This document shows positions 1-10,133 of a stretch of 64,000 nucleotides of DNA, one piece after another. The stretch covers positions 28,684 to 92,683 of the forward strand of contig DASXRQ010000199.1 of assembly GCA_036506495.1 (NCBI GenBank), read 5' to 3'. Origin of the DNA: DASXRC01 sp036506495. GTDB taxonomy: Bacteria; Actinomycetota; Actinomycetes; Mycobacteriales; Micromonosporaceae. Positions within the stretch are counted from its first letter, which is position 1. Each line of letters starts with the position of its first letter. A model generated the notes under the pieces. It ran no database searches and was not told the DNA's origin. It worked only from the letters and a program-made list of their open reading frames with translations. The position numbers and the translations under genes were made by a program.

Positions 1-1
1 C

Positions 2-3000
2 CGGGTCGATCCGGTTCGGTTACAGCGGTTCCTGGAAGCCCACGAGGTTACCTGGGGTTGCCTTCCGCCCGCACTGCTGCCGCTGCTCGAACCCGACCGC
101 CTGCCCGACCTGAGGCACGCCATCACCGCGGGTGAGCCGCCCGGCCCCGAACAGGTCGCCCGCTGGTCGGCCCCGCCTCGCCGCCGGTTCTTCAACTGGT
201 ACGGCCCGACCGAGACCACCGTCTGCGTGGTCGGCACCGAGCTGACCGGCGGGTGGGACCGGCCACTGCCGATCGGGCATCCACTCGCCGGCTGCCGGGC
301 GTACGTGCTGGACGAGTCGCTCCGGCCGTGCCCACCGGGCGTGCCGGGCGAACTGCACATCGGCGGTTCACAGGTCGCCCGCGGCTACCTGGGTCGCCCC
401 GCGCTGACGGCGGATCGGTTCGTGCCGGACCCGTTCGGCGACGTCCCCGGCGCCCGGCTCTACCGGACCGGCGACCGGGTGACCTGGAACCCGGAACACG
501 GGCTCGAGTTCCTCGGTCGGCTGGACCGGCAGGTGAAGATCGCCGGGCAGCGGGTCGAGCTCGGCGAGGTGGAGTCGGTGCTTCGACTGCACGTCGACGT
601 CCTCCAGGCGGTCGCCGACACCCGCCCGGGCCCGGCCGGACAGCCCGAGCTCGTCGCGTACCTCACACCCGCCACCGCCCCGGACCTGTCCGCCGTGCGC
701 GCGCACTGCGCCGACCGGCTGCCGGCGTATATGATTCCCACCCGAGTCGTACGCCTGGGTGCGTTGCCGCTCAACTCCTCGGGGAAGGTGGACCTCGCCG
801 CGTTGCGGGCGACTGCTCCGCCGCGGGTGAGTGCCGCACCCCGAGGCAACGGGGCGACCCGGCGGTCTGCGGACCCACCCACCCGGCCACCCGCGACGCC
901 AATTCACGCGGCGGTTCTCGAAGCGTGGCGCGGCGCCTTCGGCACGGCGGACGCGGGCCCCGACGACGACTTCTTCTTCTGTGGCGGGCACTCGCTGCTG
1001 GCGATGCGCCTGGTGGCCGCCCTGCGCGGTCGGCTGCGCCGCGCGGTGACGGTGGAGGATGTGCTCGCCGGACGGACGCCCGCGGGCATCGCGGCCCGGG
1101 TGGAGCGGCTCGACGAACACGGCGACGTCCCGGTGCGCACCGGGCAGCCGCCGGCGCTCTCCCCGGCGCAGCGCCGAGTCTGGTTCGTCGACCGCCTCGC
1201 CGCGACCACGCCGGCGTACAACATCGCGTTCGCGGAGCGGCTGCGCGGGCCGCTCGACGTGCCGGCGCTGGCGGCCGCGCTCCGCGCGGTGGCGGACCGC
1301 CATGATGTGTTGCGCTGGCGGCTGCCGGCCACCGGCGGCCAGCCGCGCGCGGTGGTGGACCCGCCGGCGCCCGTGCCCCTGCCGGTGGAGGAGCTGCGCG
1401 TGCCGGACCCGGAACGGCTGCTGCGGGAGCGGTTGGCCTCCGAGGCCAGCGAGCGGTTCGATCTCGCCGAGGGTCCACTGTGGCGGGTTCGGCTGTTCCG
1501 GCTGGCGGAGCGTGAGCACGTCCTCGCGGTCACCGTGCACCACACGGTGTTCGACGGCTGGTCTCAGGAGCTGTTCCAGCGCGACCTGAGCCGGGCGTAC
1601 GCGGCGGCGCAGGCCGGGCGGACACCGGACCTCGGCGCGCCGCCGGCGACCTACGCCGATTACGTCGGCTGGCTGTCGGAGCGACACCGGCGGCACGGCA
1701 CGGACGTCCGTTGGTGGGTCGACCACCTGACCGGCGCGCCGACGGTGCTCGACCTGCCGCGCGACTCGGCCCGCCCGCCGATGCAGACATTCCACGGGTC
1801 GCGGGCCAGCGCCACGGTTTCCGCCGAACCCGCCGCCGAGGTCCGCAGGCTGGCGGCCGCTCGGGGTACGACGCCCTACGCCGTCCTGCTCGCCGCGTTC
1901 GCCCAGCTCCTGCGCAGACAGACCGGGCAGCACGACCTCGTCGTCGGTGCGCCGGTCGCGGATCGTCGGCACCCCGCGTTCGACGACATGATCGGGTTCT
2001 GCGTGGACACCGTGCCGCTGCGGCTGAGGGTCCGCGACGATCTCAGCTTCGCCGCACACGTCGACGCGTGCCGGGATGAGTTGGTGGCCACCCTCGCGCG
2101 GGCCGACACGCCGCTGGACCGGATCGTTGCCGCCCTCGCGGTGCACCGGGACCTGTCGCGCAACCCGCTGATCCAGGTGCTGTTCAACATGTACAACTTC
2201 GCGGAGGCGGGCCTCGCGCTCCCCGGCGTGACCGCGGAGGCACTCGAGGCGGGACTGCCCGGCTCCCTCTTCGACCTCACCCTGTACGTGTCGGAGCGCG
2301 GCGATGGGTACGCGCTGCAGGCCGTCTACAACGCCGACCTCTACCGGCCGGAGCGGGTCGAGGCGCTGCTCGCCAGCTACGTCCACCTGCTGGGCGACCT
2401 CGTCGCCCGCCCGGACCGCCGCCCGGTCGTGGCCGCGACACTCCGTTCGGCATCGCCGACCGCGCTGCCCGATCCGGCCGCCCCGCTGCCGAGCTGGCAC
2501 GGATCCGGCGTGGTCGAGCGGATCCAGCACGTCGCGCGGCGGCGTCCGGACGCGCCCGCCGTTGCCGGCGCCGGCGGGCGACTCACGTACCGGCAGCTCG
2601 AAGACGCGCGGCGGGCCACCACCGCCGCGATCCGCGCGGCGGGGATCGGCTCCGGGGACACGGTGGCCGTGCTCGCCACCCGCGACGTCCGGCTGCCGGT
2701 GCTCCTGCTCGGAGTGCTCGCGAGCGGCGCCCGGTGGGCCATCCTCGATCCGGAGCTGCCACCGGCCCGGCTGGCGGCGCAGGCGCGCGCCGCGGGCTGC
2801 CGGGCGGCGCTCGTCGGCCCGGGCGCCGAGCATGCGCTGGCGGCGCTGCCGGGGCTGCGACTCTGTTCCCCGAACGGCGGCGGCGGACTCGACGAGCTGG
2901 CACCGCCGGACGCCCGAGGCTATGCGGCGTTCACGTCGGGGAGCACCGGCGACGCCCGCGCGGTGTTCACGGCCGAGCGGCCGCTGGCGCACTTCCTCGA

Positions 3001-4399
3001 CTGGTATGTCCGCACGTTCGCCCTGCGCGACGACGATCAGTTTGCGGCGCTCGCCGGGCTCGCCCACGACCCGCTGCTCCGCGACGTCTTCGCACCGCTC
3101 GTGGTGGGGGCCCGCCTCCACGTCCCGGCGGCGGAGTCTCTTCGCGACCCGGCCCGGCTGGCCGGTTGGCTGGACTCGGAGGGCGTCACGGTGCTGCACC
3201 TGACGCCGCAGCTCGCCCGGCTCCTCTGTGGCACGCGGGGGACAGTGCTGCCGAGCGTCAGGCTCGTCGCGCTGGCCGGCGACCAGCTCCGATGGTCCGA
3301 TGTGGACACCCTGCGCCAGCTCGTCCCGGCCGCCCGGGTGGTCAACTTCTACGGCACCACCGAGACGCCGCAGGCACAGGCATGGCACGAGCCGGCACGG
3401 GCCGGCGTTGCCGCCGGCGCCGGAACCCGGCCGGTGCCCGTCGGCCACGGGATCGACGGCGCACAGCTCCTCGTCATCGGTCCGGGTGGCCGACCCGCGG
3501 CCATCGGCGAGCTCGGCGAGGTCACGGTCCGGAGCCACCACCTGGCAACCGGCTACGCAACCGACGGACGGCTCGACGAGGAGCTGACGCGCGCCCGATT
3601 CTCAGGCGAAGGGGACGATCGCATGTTCCGGACCGGAGACCTTGGCCGACACGAACCCGACGGGACCGTGGTGATCGCCGGACGCGCCGACGACCAGGTC
3701 AAGGTCCGGGGATTCCGGGTGGAGCTCGGCGAGGTCGAGGCCGCGCTGCTGGCGTACCCCGGTGTGCACCAGGCGGCGGTGGTCGCCGACCCGCGCGACG
3801 GCGAGCTGGTCCTGCACGGCCACGTCGCCACCGAACCGGGCGTCACCGCCGGCGCGGTGCGCGCGCACCTGCGGACGGTTCTGCCCGAGTACGCGATTCC
3901 GTCGTCCCTGAACCTGCTGCCGGCGCTGCCGCTGACCCGCAACGGCAAGGTCGACCGCGACGCGCTGCCGCGGCCGGTTCAGCGGCCGAGCAGCGGACGG
4001 GCCGACGAGCCCGCCACGCCGACCGAGCGGCTCGTCGCCGCGGCGTGGCAGCGAGTCCTCGGTCTGCCCCGGGTCGGTCGGGCGGAGAACTTCTTCGAGG
4101 TCGGTGGGCACTCGATGGCCATCGTGGCGGTGCAGGCGGAACTGGTCGCGCGGCTCGGGAGGGACGTCCCGATCGTCGACCTGTTCAGCCATCCCACCGT
4201 GGCCACGCTCGCGGCTCACCTCGACGGCTCGGTCCGGTCGCCCGGCCTCGACCGCGCCGCTGAGCGGGTAGCCGCGAGGCGAGCTCGCGCCCGGCGCCAA
4301 CACACCGACCGAACCGGCGCCGGCGACGCCGACCCGAGCACGCGCGACGCCGACCGCGGCCCGGCCGCGCGGCCGGCACCCGAAGAGGCCAGCAGATAA
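2..4399 (+). CDS. Non-ribosomal peptide synthetase, A(partial)-PCP-C-A-PCP, 5' end outside window
   Basis: The reading frame is open from base 2, so the gene starts upstream. The first adenylation domain is cut before its A5 motif (NWYGPTETTV near 195-225) and continues through YRTGD and a degenerate A10 (SSGKVDL instead of NGK). The first carrier has GGHSL near 985. A condensation domain spans about 1150-2440 with an intact HHTVFDGW (HHxxxDG) site. The second A domain spans about 2515-3990. Its A4 region reads HDPLLRDVF, keeping the Asp that binds the amino group but otherwise unlike the usual FDxS. The second carrier has GGHSM near 4107. The tail is Arg/Ala-rich and ends 13 bases before the PKS gene, so the chain is probably passed to that KS. 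Pocket residues read from alignment to GrsA are incomplete for A1 and D-P-R-H-A-A-F-Q-A-K for A2; I cannot assign substrates from them. Confidence 0.96.
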   Translation, partial: RVDPVRLQRFLEAHEVTWGCLPPALLPLLEPDRLPDLRHAITAGEPPGPEQVARWSAPPRRRFFNWYGPTETTVCVVGTELTGGWDRPLPIGHPLAGCRAYVLDESLRPCPPGVPGELHIGGSQVARGYLGRPALTADRFVPDPFGDVPGARLYRTGDRVTWNPEHGLEFLGRLDRQVKIAGQRVELGEVESVLRLHVDVLQAVADTRPGPAGQPELVAYLTPATAPDLSAVRAHCADRLPAYMIPTRVVRLGALPLNSSGKVDLAALRATAPPRVSAAPRGNGATRRSADPPTRPPATPIHAAVLEAWRGAFGTADAGPDDDFFFCGGHSLLAMRLVAALRGRLRRAVTVEDVLAGRTPAGIAARVERLDEHGDVPVRTGQPPALSPAQRRVWFVDRLAATTPAYNIAFAERLRGPLDVPALAAALRAVADRHDVLRWRLPATGGQPRAVVDPPAPVPLPVEELRVPDPERLLRERLASEASERFDLAEGPLWRVRLFRLAEREHVLAVTVHHTVFDGWSQELFQRDLSRAYAAAQAGRTPDLGAPPATYADYVGWLSERHRRHGTDVRWWVDHLTGAPTVLDLPRDSARPPMQTFHGSRASATVSAEPAAEVRRLAAARGTTPYAVLLAAFAQLLRRQTGQHDLVVGAPVADRRHPAFDDMIGFCVDTVPLRLRVRDDLSFAAHVDACRDELVATLARADTPLDRIVAALAVHRDLSRNPLIQVLFNMYNFAEAGLALPGVTAEALEAGLPGSLFDLTLYVSERGDGYALQAVYNADLYRPERVEALLASYVHLLGDLVARPDRRPVVAATLRSASPTALPDPAAPLPSWHGSGVVERIQHVARRRPDAPAVAGAGGRLTYRQLEDARRATTAAIRAAGIGSGDTVAVLATRDVRLPVLLLGVLASGARWAILDPELPPARLAAQARAAGCRAALVGPGAEHALAALPGLRLCSPNGGGGLDELAPPDARGYAAFTSGSTGDARAVFTAERPLAHFLDWYVRTFALRDDDQFAALAGLAHDPLLRDVFAPLVVGARLHVPAAESLRDPARLAGWLDSEGVTVLHLTPQLARLLCGTRGTVLPSVRLVALAGDQLRWSDVDTLRQLVPAARVVNFYGTTETPQAQAWHEPARAGVAAGAGTRPVPVGHGIDGAQLLVIGPGGRPAAIGELGEVTVRSHHLATGYATDGRLDEELTRARFSGEGDDRMFRTGDLGRHEPDGTVVIAGRADDQVKVRGFRVELGEVEAALLAYPGVHQAAVVADPRDGELVLHGHVATEPGVTAGAVRAHLRTVLPEYAIPSSLNLLPALPLTRNGKVDRDALPRPVQRPSSGRADEPATPTERLVAAAWQRVLGLPRVGRAENFFEVGGHSMAIVAVQAELVARLGRDVPIVDLFSHPTVATLAAHLDGSVRSPGLDRAAERVAARRARARRQHTDRTGAGDADPSTRDADRGPAARPAPEEASR

Positions 4400-4412
4400 G
4401 GGAGGCCAGCAG

Positions 4413-7400
4413 ATGAGCGAGGATATCGACACCACGGTCGAACCGGTCGCGGTCATCGGCCTGGCCTGCCGGGTGCCCGGCGCCGGCTCCGTCGACGAGT
4501 TCTGGGAGAACCTCCTGGGCGGGGTGGAGTCGGTGCGCTTCTTCTCCCGCGATGAGCAGGTCGCCATCGGTCTACCCGAACGGGATATCGACGATCCCAG
4601 CTTCGTCGCCGCCGCTCCCGTCCTCGAGGACGTCGCGGGATTCGACGCCGCGCTGTTCGGGATGACCCGCCGCGAGGCCGAACTGCGCGATCCCCAACAA
4701 CGGCTGTTCCTCGAGCTCTGCCACACGGCCCTGGAGAACGCCGGCTACGACCCCGCCCGCTATCCGGGCGACATCGGGGTCTACGGCGGCATCGGTGCCG
4801 ACGAGTACCAGTGGCTGTACGTCCGGCGCAATCCGGCCGTGCTCGCCGCCACCGGGAACCTGGCTGTTTCGGTCGCCAACCACCCGGACTACCTCGCGAC
4901 GCTGGCCTCCTACAAGCTCAACCTGCGGGGCCCCAGCCTGACCCTGCACACCGCGTGCTCGACGACGCTGGTCGCGTTCCACCTGGCCTGCGAGGCGCTG
5001 CGCAACGGCGAGTGCGACATGGCGCTGACCGGCGGGGCCTCGATCGAGCTGCCGCACGGGAGGGGCTACGTGCACGCCGACGGCGGAATCCTCTCCGTGG
5101 ACGGGCACACCCGCACCTTCGACGCGTCGGCGAGCGGCACGGTCTGGGGCAGCGGCGGGGGTCTCGTGGTCCTCAAGCGCCTCTCGGACGCGCTCGCCGA
5201 CGGCGACCACATCAGGGCCGTCGTGCTGGGCAGCGCCGTCAACAACGACGGGGCGACCAAGGTCGGCTTCTCCGCGCCGAGCCGCGACGGGCAGGCGTCG
5301 GTCATCGCGCAGGCGCTCGGCGTCGCCAACGTCGACCCCCGCACGATCGGCTACGTCGAGGCACACGGCACCGCCACCGCGCTCGGCGACCCGATCGAGG
5401 TCGCCGCGTTGACCAGCGTCTTCGCGCACGCGTCGACCGACACCGGCTGGTGCGGGCTGGGCTCGGTGAAGACGAACGTCGGCCACCTCGGCTCGGCGGC
5501 CGGCATCACCGGGCTGATCAAGGCGGTGCTGGCCGTGGAGCACGGGCTGATCCCGCCGAGCCTGCACTTCGAGCGGCCCAACCCGAAGCTGGGCCTCGAG
5601 AACAGTCCGTTCTACGTCAACGCGACTCTCAGCAAGTGGCAGCCGGACACCGGTCTGCGTCGGGCCGGCGTCAGCTCGTTCGGCATCGGCGGCACCAACG
5701 CGCACGTGGTCCTCGAGCAGGCGCCCGCACAGTCACCAGCACCAGCACTGGCGCCGTCGCTGGGCGAGTCCGCGCGCCCGATCCACCTGCTGCGGGTCTC
5801 CGCTCGGACGCCGGGCGCCCTCGACGAGTCGGCCGAGCGCCTGGCCGGACACCTCGAGCGTCATCCCCACATCGACCTCGGCGACGTCGAGCACACGCTG
5901 CGCGTCGGCCGGGCCGAGCTCGGACACCGGTGCGCGGTGGTCGCGGTCGATGCCACCGACGCGGCCGCCGCGCTGCGCGACCGGAGACGCCGCATCTCCG
6001 GCGCGGTCCCCACACGGGTGCCACGGGTGGCGTTCCTGTTCTCCGGCCAGGGCTCGCAATACCCCGGGATGGGCGACGGGCTGTACCGTGCGTACCCGGT
6101 CTTCCGCGACGCGGTCCACGAGTGCCTCGACTCCCTCGACGGCGACCTGGCCGAGGAGCTGGCGCGCCTCCTGCTAAGCGCGCCGGACGGGGACGGCGAG
6201 GCCAACTCCCGGCTCGCTCGGACCGCCCTCACGCAGCCGGCGCTGTTCATGGTGGAGTACGCGCTCGCCCGGCTCTGGCAGTCCGCCGGACTCACTCCCG
6301 CCGCGACGATCGGCCACTCCATCGGGGAGTACGTCGCCGCCACGCTCGCCGGCGTGTTCGACCCGTCCGACGCGGCCCGTCTCGTCGCCGCGCGGGGCCG
6401 GCTCATGCAGTCGATGCCGGCCGGAGCGATGCTCGCCGTTCAGCTCGACGAGGCCACACTCGCCGGCCGGCTGCCGGACGGCCTGTCGATCGCGACGGTC
6501 AACGGGCCGCGCGCCTGCGTCGTCGCCGGCCCGACGCCGGCGGTCGACGCGTTCGCCGAGGACCTGTCGGCGAGCCGGATCCCGGGCAAGCGGCTACGCA
6601 CGTCACACGCCTTCCACTCACCAATGATGGAGCCGATCCTTGCGGAGTTCCGCGACGTCGTCGCTGCAGTTTCCCGGCGGGCACCGCAGGGTCCGTTCCT
6701 GTCCAATGTGACCGGAGACTGGATCACCGCCGCCGACGCGACCGACCCGTCGTACTGGGCGCGGCACCTGCGGTCCACGGTGCGGTTCGGCGCCTGCCTG
6801 GCCACCCTGCTGGCCGACGGGGACTGGCTGTTCGTCGAGTGTGGACCCGGCAAACAGCTCGCCGGGCTGGCGCGCATGCAGACCCCCCGGGACGCGGTGC
6901 CGCCCCTCGCCAGCCTGCCCGCGCCGGACGAGCGGCGCACCGCGCTCGAGGTGTTCCACGCCGCCGCGGGCCGGCTGTGGGTCAGCGGCGTGGCGCTGGA
7001 GGGCGACGTCGGAACGCGTGGCCGCCGCGTACCGCTGCCGCCCTACCCGTACGAGCGCAAGTCCTACTGGGTGGAGCCGACGGCGCCGCCGGCGTCTGCC
7101 GTCGCCGAGCCGGTCGGCCGGCGACCGCTCGATGAGTGGTTCACAGTGCCGGTCTGGCGCCAGGCGCTGCCGCGCGAACGGGCCGTGCCGGACCGTTGCC
7201 TCGTGTTCGCCGACGGCCCCGTCGCCGACTCGGTGGTCGCCGGGCTGCGGGCGGCCGGCACGCAGGTCGTTCGCGTTGTGCCCGGCCCGGCGTACGCGAG
7301 GACCGACGACGGCGAGTTCACCGTCCGGCCGGCCGAACGGAGTGACTACGACGCCCTGCTGGCCGATCTCGCCGCGCTCGGCGGCGTCCCGGCGCGGGTG

Positions 7401-9890
7401 GTACACGCCTGGGCGCTCGACGGGACGGCGGCCGGCGGCGACCCGGGGCTCGCGTGGCAGGCCCAGGATCGGGGGTTCTTCAGCCTGCTCTGCCTCACCC
7501 AGTCGGCCGCGGCCGCGCAGGCGGCGATCCACGTCGACGTGCTCACCACCGGCACCCAGGACGTGACCGGTGGCGACGCGACGCGGCCCGAACACGCGAC
7601 GGTGGCCGGCATCGCGAAGGTCGTGCCGCTGGAGATCCCCGCGGTCACGGTGCGGCACCTCGACGTCGGTGAGGACGCGGCCGGCGTGGTCGACGAACTG
7701 TGTCGGGAGCCGGCGGACCGGGCGGTCGCCCTGCGTGGCGGGCGGCGCTGGATCCAGGACTACGAGCCGGTGACCGTGGCCGAGCCGGCCACGTCGGTGG
7801 GCCTGCGCGAGGGCGGGATCTACCTCGTCACGGGCGGGCTCGGTGGCCTAGGCATCACGCTCGCCGAGGACCTGGCCCGGCGGGCCCGCGCCAGGCTGGT
7901 GCTGGTCTCGCGGTCCGGGCTCCCGCCGCGCGCGGAGTGGGACGGCCACCTGCGCCTGTTCGGGACCACGGACCGGCCGGGCCGGGCGATCGCCGCGATC
8001 CGTCGGATGGAGGAGGCGGGCGCCGAGGTACTCGTGTCGGCGGCGGACGTGTCCAATGAGGACGATCTGCGAAGGGTACGCGAACAGGTGTTCTCGACGT
8101 TTGGGCGGCTCGACGGGATCCTGCACACCGCCGGGGTGCCCGGCGGCGGCATGATCGAGGTCAAGGAGCGGGCGGCGGCCGAGGCGGTCCTGCTGCCGAA
8201 GGTTCGCGGCACGCTGACGCTGTGGCGCGTCTTCGGCGACCTTCCGCTGGACTTCGTCACGCTGTTCTCCTCGGTGACCGCGGTCGCCGGCGGGTTCGGC
8301 CAGGTCGACTACTGCGCCGCGAACAACTTCCTCGACGCGTACGCACGCGGCAACCACGGCTGGGCTGCGCCCGTGACGTCGATCGACTGGGGCGGGTGGC
8401 TGGAGGTCGGCATGGCCGCCGAGGTGGCCGCGCCCGCGACGTTCCGAGCGTTGCAGCGCGGCGACCGGATCGGCCCGATGGACCACCCCGTGCTCACCGC
8501 CCAGCACGATAGCGGCGGTGAGGTGCTTCCGTGGTTCAGCGGCGTGGTGGCCCCGGACACCCACTGGCTCCTGGATGAGCACCGCATCTCCGGCGTGCCG
8601 GTGGTTCCGGGCACGGCTCATCTCGAGACGGTACGTGCCGCGTTCGACGCGGCCTGGCCCGGCGCCGGCGACATCGAGCTGCGCGACGTCGCGTTCGTCG
8701 AGCCGATGGCGGTCGCGGATGGCGGCGCGGCGGAGGTCCGGGTGGCATTCGCGGACGGCGTCGACAGCGTCGACTTCCAGGTCGCCAGCGTGCGGGCCGG
8801 CGCCACCGCGGTGCACGTGCGCGGCAGCGCCGTCCGGCTCGATTCCGAGCCCGCCCCGACGGTCGACGTGGCTGCCATCCTGGCGCGTTGCGACGTCGCC
8901 GTGCACGATGTGGACCCGGCACGTGAGCGGTCACACTCGGGGCTCCTGACGTTCGGGGACCGCTGGCGGGCGCTGCGCCGGGTCCACATCGGACCCGATG
9001 AGGAGATTGCCCTGCTGGACGCCCCTCCGCCGGTCGCCGCCGAGCTGGACCAGTGGGTGTTGCACCCGGCGCTGCTCGACGAGGCGACCTCGTTCGGCCG
9101 CCGGCACGGCGACGGCCAGTACCTGCCTCTCGGCTACGGACGGATTCGGGTACGCGGGGCATTGCCCGCCCGGATCTACAGCCACCTGCGCTACCGGGGC
9201 GAAACCCACGGCGAGATCATCACCGCGGACCTGTCGCTCCATGACGAGAACGGCCGTGAACTGGTTGTCATCTCGGACTTCGTCCTGCGCCGTGTGGACG
9301 CCGCCGCGGTGACCGAGGCGGTCGGCGGCGGCGAGCCGGGCGCCAGCGCCGCCGCCCCTGCGGCCCGCCCGGAGGCGTCGGTCTCGACGGCGACCGGCAT
9401 CGGGCCGGTCGACGGTACCGAGGCTTTCTGCCGGATCCTGGCCGCCGACCTGGGACCGCAGGTCATCGTCACGGCACAGCCGCTCGCGCAGGTCCTGTCC
9501 GGCGCCGCCAGCCTCACCCAGCAGACCGTCGCCGACGAGCTCGCCGGCCCGGCCGCCGCCGACCCGGGTCGCGATGTGAGCCGCGACGGTTACGTCGCGC
9601 CGCGAACGCGGCTCGAGCGCACGCTCGCGGACGTCTGGGGTGCCGTCCTCGGCGTGGACGCGGTGGGCGTGGAGGACGACTTCTTCGACCTCGGCGGCAA
9701 CTCGCTCGTCGCCGTCCAGCTGATCTCGGAGATCCGCAAGACGACCGGAGCCCGGCTGCCCATGCGCAGCCTCTTCGAGTCTCCGACCGTGGCCGGGATG
9801 GCCGCCCTCGCCGAGGGTCTCGATCCGGCCGCCGAGCCCGACCCGGAGGCGGCCGCGATCCCGAGACTGCCCAGGCCGACCGCCGAATGA
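4413..9890 (+). CDS. Type I polyketide synthase module KS-AT-KR-DH-ACP
   Basis: 1825 residues forming one extension module. KS: Cys182 in TACSTT, HGTATALGDP near 318 and NVGH near 355. AT: GHSIGEY with Ser636 and HAFH at 732-735, the pattern of malonyl-CoA-specific ATs. A linker-like region follows (about 870-1120). KR: TGGLGGLG near 1140, with the Ser/Tyr/Lys set visible (LFSS, VDYCAAN, LPKVRG) but no LDD motif. DH lies after the KR: His1390 in HxxxGxxxxP and Asp1556 in HPALLDEA, so it looks catalytically complete. The ACP resembles an NRPS carrier (GGNSL, Ser1764). Expected chemistry is one malonyl extension, ketoreduction and dehydration of an aminoacyl chain received from the upstream NRPS. 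KR before DH is the reverse of the usual cis-AT order. Confidence 0.96.
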   Translation: MSEDIDTTVEPVAVIGLACRVPGAGSVDEFWENLLGGVESVRFFSRDEQVAIGLPERDIDDPSFVAAAPVLEDVAGFDAALFGMTRREAELRDPQQRLFLELCHTALENAGYDPARYPGDIGVYGGIGADEYQWLYVRRNPAVLAATGNLAVSVANHPDYLATLASYKLNLRGPSLTLHTACSTTLVAFHLACEALRNGECDMALTGGASIELPHGRGYVHADGGILSVDGHTRTFDASASGTVWGSGGGLVVLKRLSDALADGDHIRAVVLGSAVNNDGATKVGFSAPSRDGQASVIAQALGVANVDPRTIGYVEAHGTATALGDPIEVAALTSVFAHASTDTGWCGLGSVKTNVGHLGSAAGITGLIKAVLAVEHGLIPPSLHFERPNPKLGLENSPFYVNATLSKWQPDTGLRRAGVSSFGIGGTNAHVVLEQAPAQSPAPALAPSLGESARPIHLLRVSARTPGALDESAERLAGHLERHPHIDLGDVEHTLRVGRAELGHRCAVVAVDATDAAAALRDRRRRISGAVPTRVPRVAFLFSGQGSQYPGMGDGLYRAYPVFRDAVHECLDSLDGDLAEELARLLLSAPDGDGEANSRLARTALTQPALFMVEYALARLWQSAGLTPAATIGHSIGEYVAATLAGVFDPSDAARLVAARGRLMQSMPAGAMLAVQLDEATLAGRLPDGLSIATVNGPRACVVAGPTPAVDAFAEDLSASRIPGKRLRTSHAFHSPMMEPILAEFRDVVAAVSRRAPQGPFLSNVTGDWITAADATDPSYWARHLRSTVRFGACLATLLADGDWLFVECGPGKQLAGLARMQTPRDAVPPLASLPAPDERRTALEVFHAAAGRLWVSGVALEGDVGTRGRRVPLPPYPYERKSYWVEPTAPPASAVAEPVGRRPLDEWFTVPVWRQALPRERAVPDRCLVFADGPVADSVVAGLRAAGTQVVRVVPGPAYARTDDGEFTVRPAERSDYDALLADLAALGGVPARVVHAWALDGTAAGGDPGLAWQAQDRGFFSLLCLTQSAAAAQAAIHVDVLTTGTQDVTGGDATRPEHATVAGIAKVVPLEIPAVTVRHLDVGEDAAGVVDELCREPADRAVALRGGRRWIQDYEPVTVAEPATSVGLREGGIYLVTGGLGGLGITLAEDLARRARARLVLVSRSGLPPRAEWDGHLRLFGTTDRPGRAIAAIRRMEEAGAEVLVSAADVSNEDDLRRVREQVFSTFGRLDGILHTAGVPGGGMIEVKERAAAEAVLLPKVRGTLTLWRVFGDLPLDFVTLFSSVTAVAGGFGQVDYCAANNFLDAYARGNHGWAAPVTSIDWGGWLEVGMAAEVAAPATFRALQRGDRIGPMDHPVLTAQHDSGGEVLPWFSGVVAPDTHWLLDEHRISGVPVVPGTAHLETVRAAFDAAWPGAGDIELRDVAFVEPMAVADGGAAEVRVAFADGVDSVDFQVASVRAGATAVHVRGSAVRLDSEPAPTVDVAAILARCDVAVHDVDPARERSHSGLLTFGDRWRALRRVHIGPDEEIALLDAPPPVAAELDQWVLHPALLDEATSFGRRHGDGQYLPLGYGRIRVRGALPARIYSHLRYRGETHGEIITADLSLHDENGRELVVISDFVLRRVDAAAVTEAVGGGEPGASAAAPAARPEASVSTATGIGPVDGTEAFCRILAADLGPQVIVTAQPLAQVLSGAASLTQQTVADELAGPAAADPGRDVSRDGYVAPRTRLERTLADVWGAVLGVDAVGVEDDFFDLGGNSLVAVQLISEIRKTTGARLPMRSLFESPTVAGMAALAEGLDPAAEPDPEAAAIPRLPRPTAE

Positions 9891-9911
9891 TGTTCACCCG
9901 AGGAGGACGAC

Positions 9912-10133
9912 GTGTCTGACACCAACGGCAGCGGCGGACCCCGCTATCTGGTGGTCATCAACGACGAGGAGCAGTACTCGATCTGGGCCGAGGACCGGCA
10001 GATCCCGGCGGGCTGGCGGGCGACCGGCTTCGCCGGCGGCAAACAGGAGTGCCTGTCCCACATCGAGACCGTCTGGACGGACATGCGCCCGCGCAGTGTG
10101 CGCCTGGCCATGGCAGTTGAGGAGGACACATGA
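9912..10133 (+). CDS. MbtH-like NRPS accessory protein
   Basis: 73 residues, the usual MbtH length. It has the family pattern QYSIWAE, PAGW, the ECLSHIE region and WTDMRPRSVR. MbtH proteins bind adenylation domains and are often needed for their solubility or activity, so this one probably serves A domains encoded on either side. A GTG start at 9912 is chosen because a perfect AGGAGG lies at 9901-9906. The stop overlaps the next start by 4 bases (ATGA), implying translational coupling. Confidence 0.97.
   Translation: MSDTNGSGGPRYLVVINDEEQYSIWAEDRQIPAGWRATGFAGGKQECLSHIETVWTDMRPRSVRLAMAVEEDT

Noticed and set aside
368..3541. Very long minus-strand open frame opposite the first NRPS
   Set aside because: High-GC mirror frame. 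Its translation is Arg/Gly/Ala-rich with no domain, while the plus strand shows a full series of NRPS motifs.
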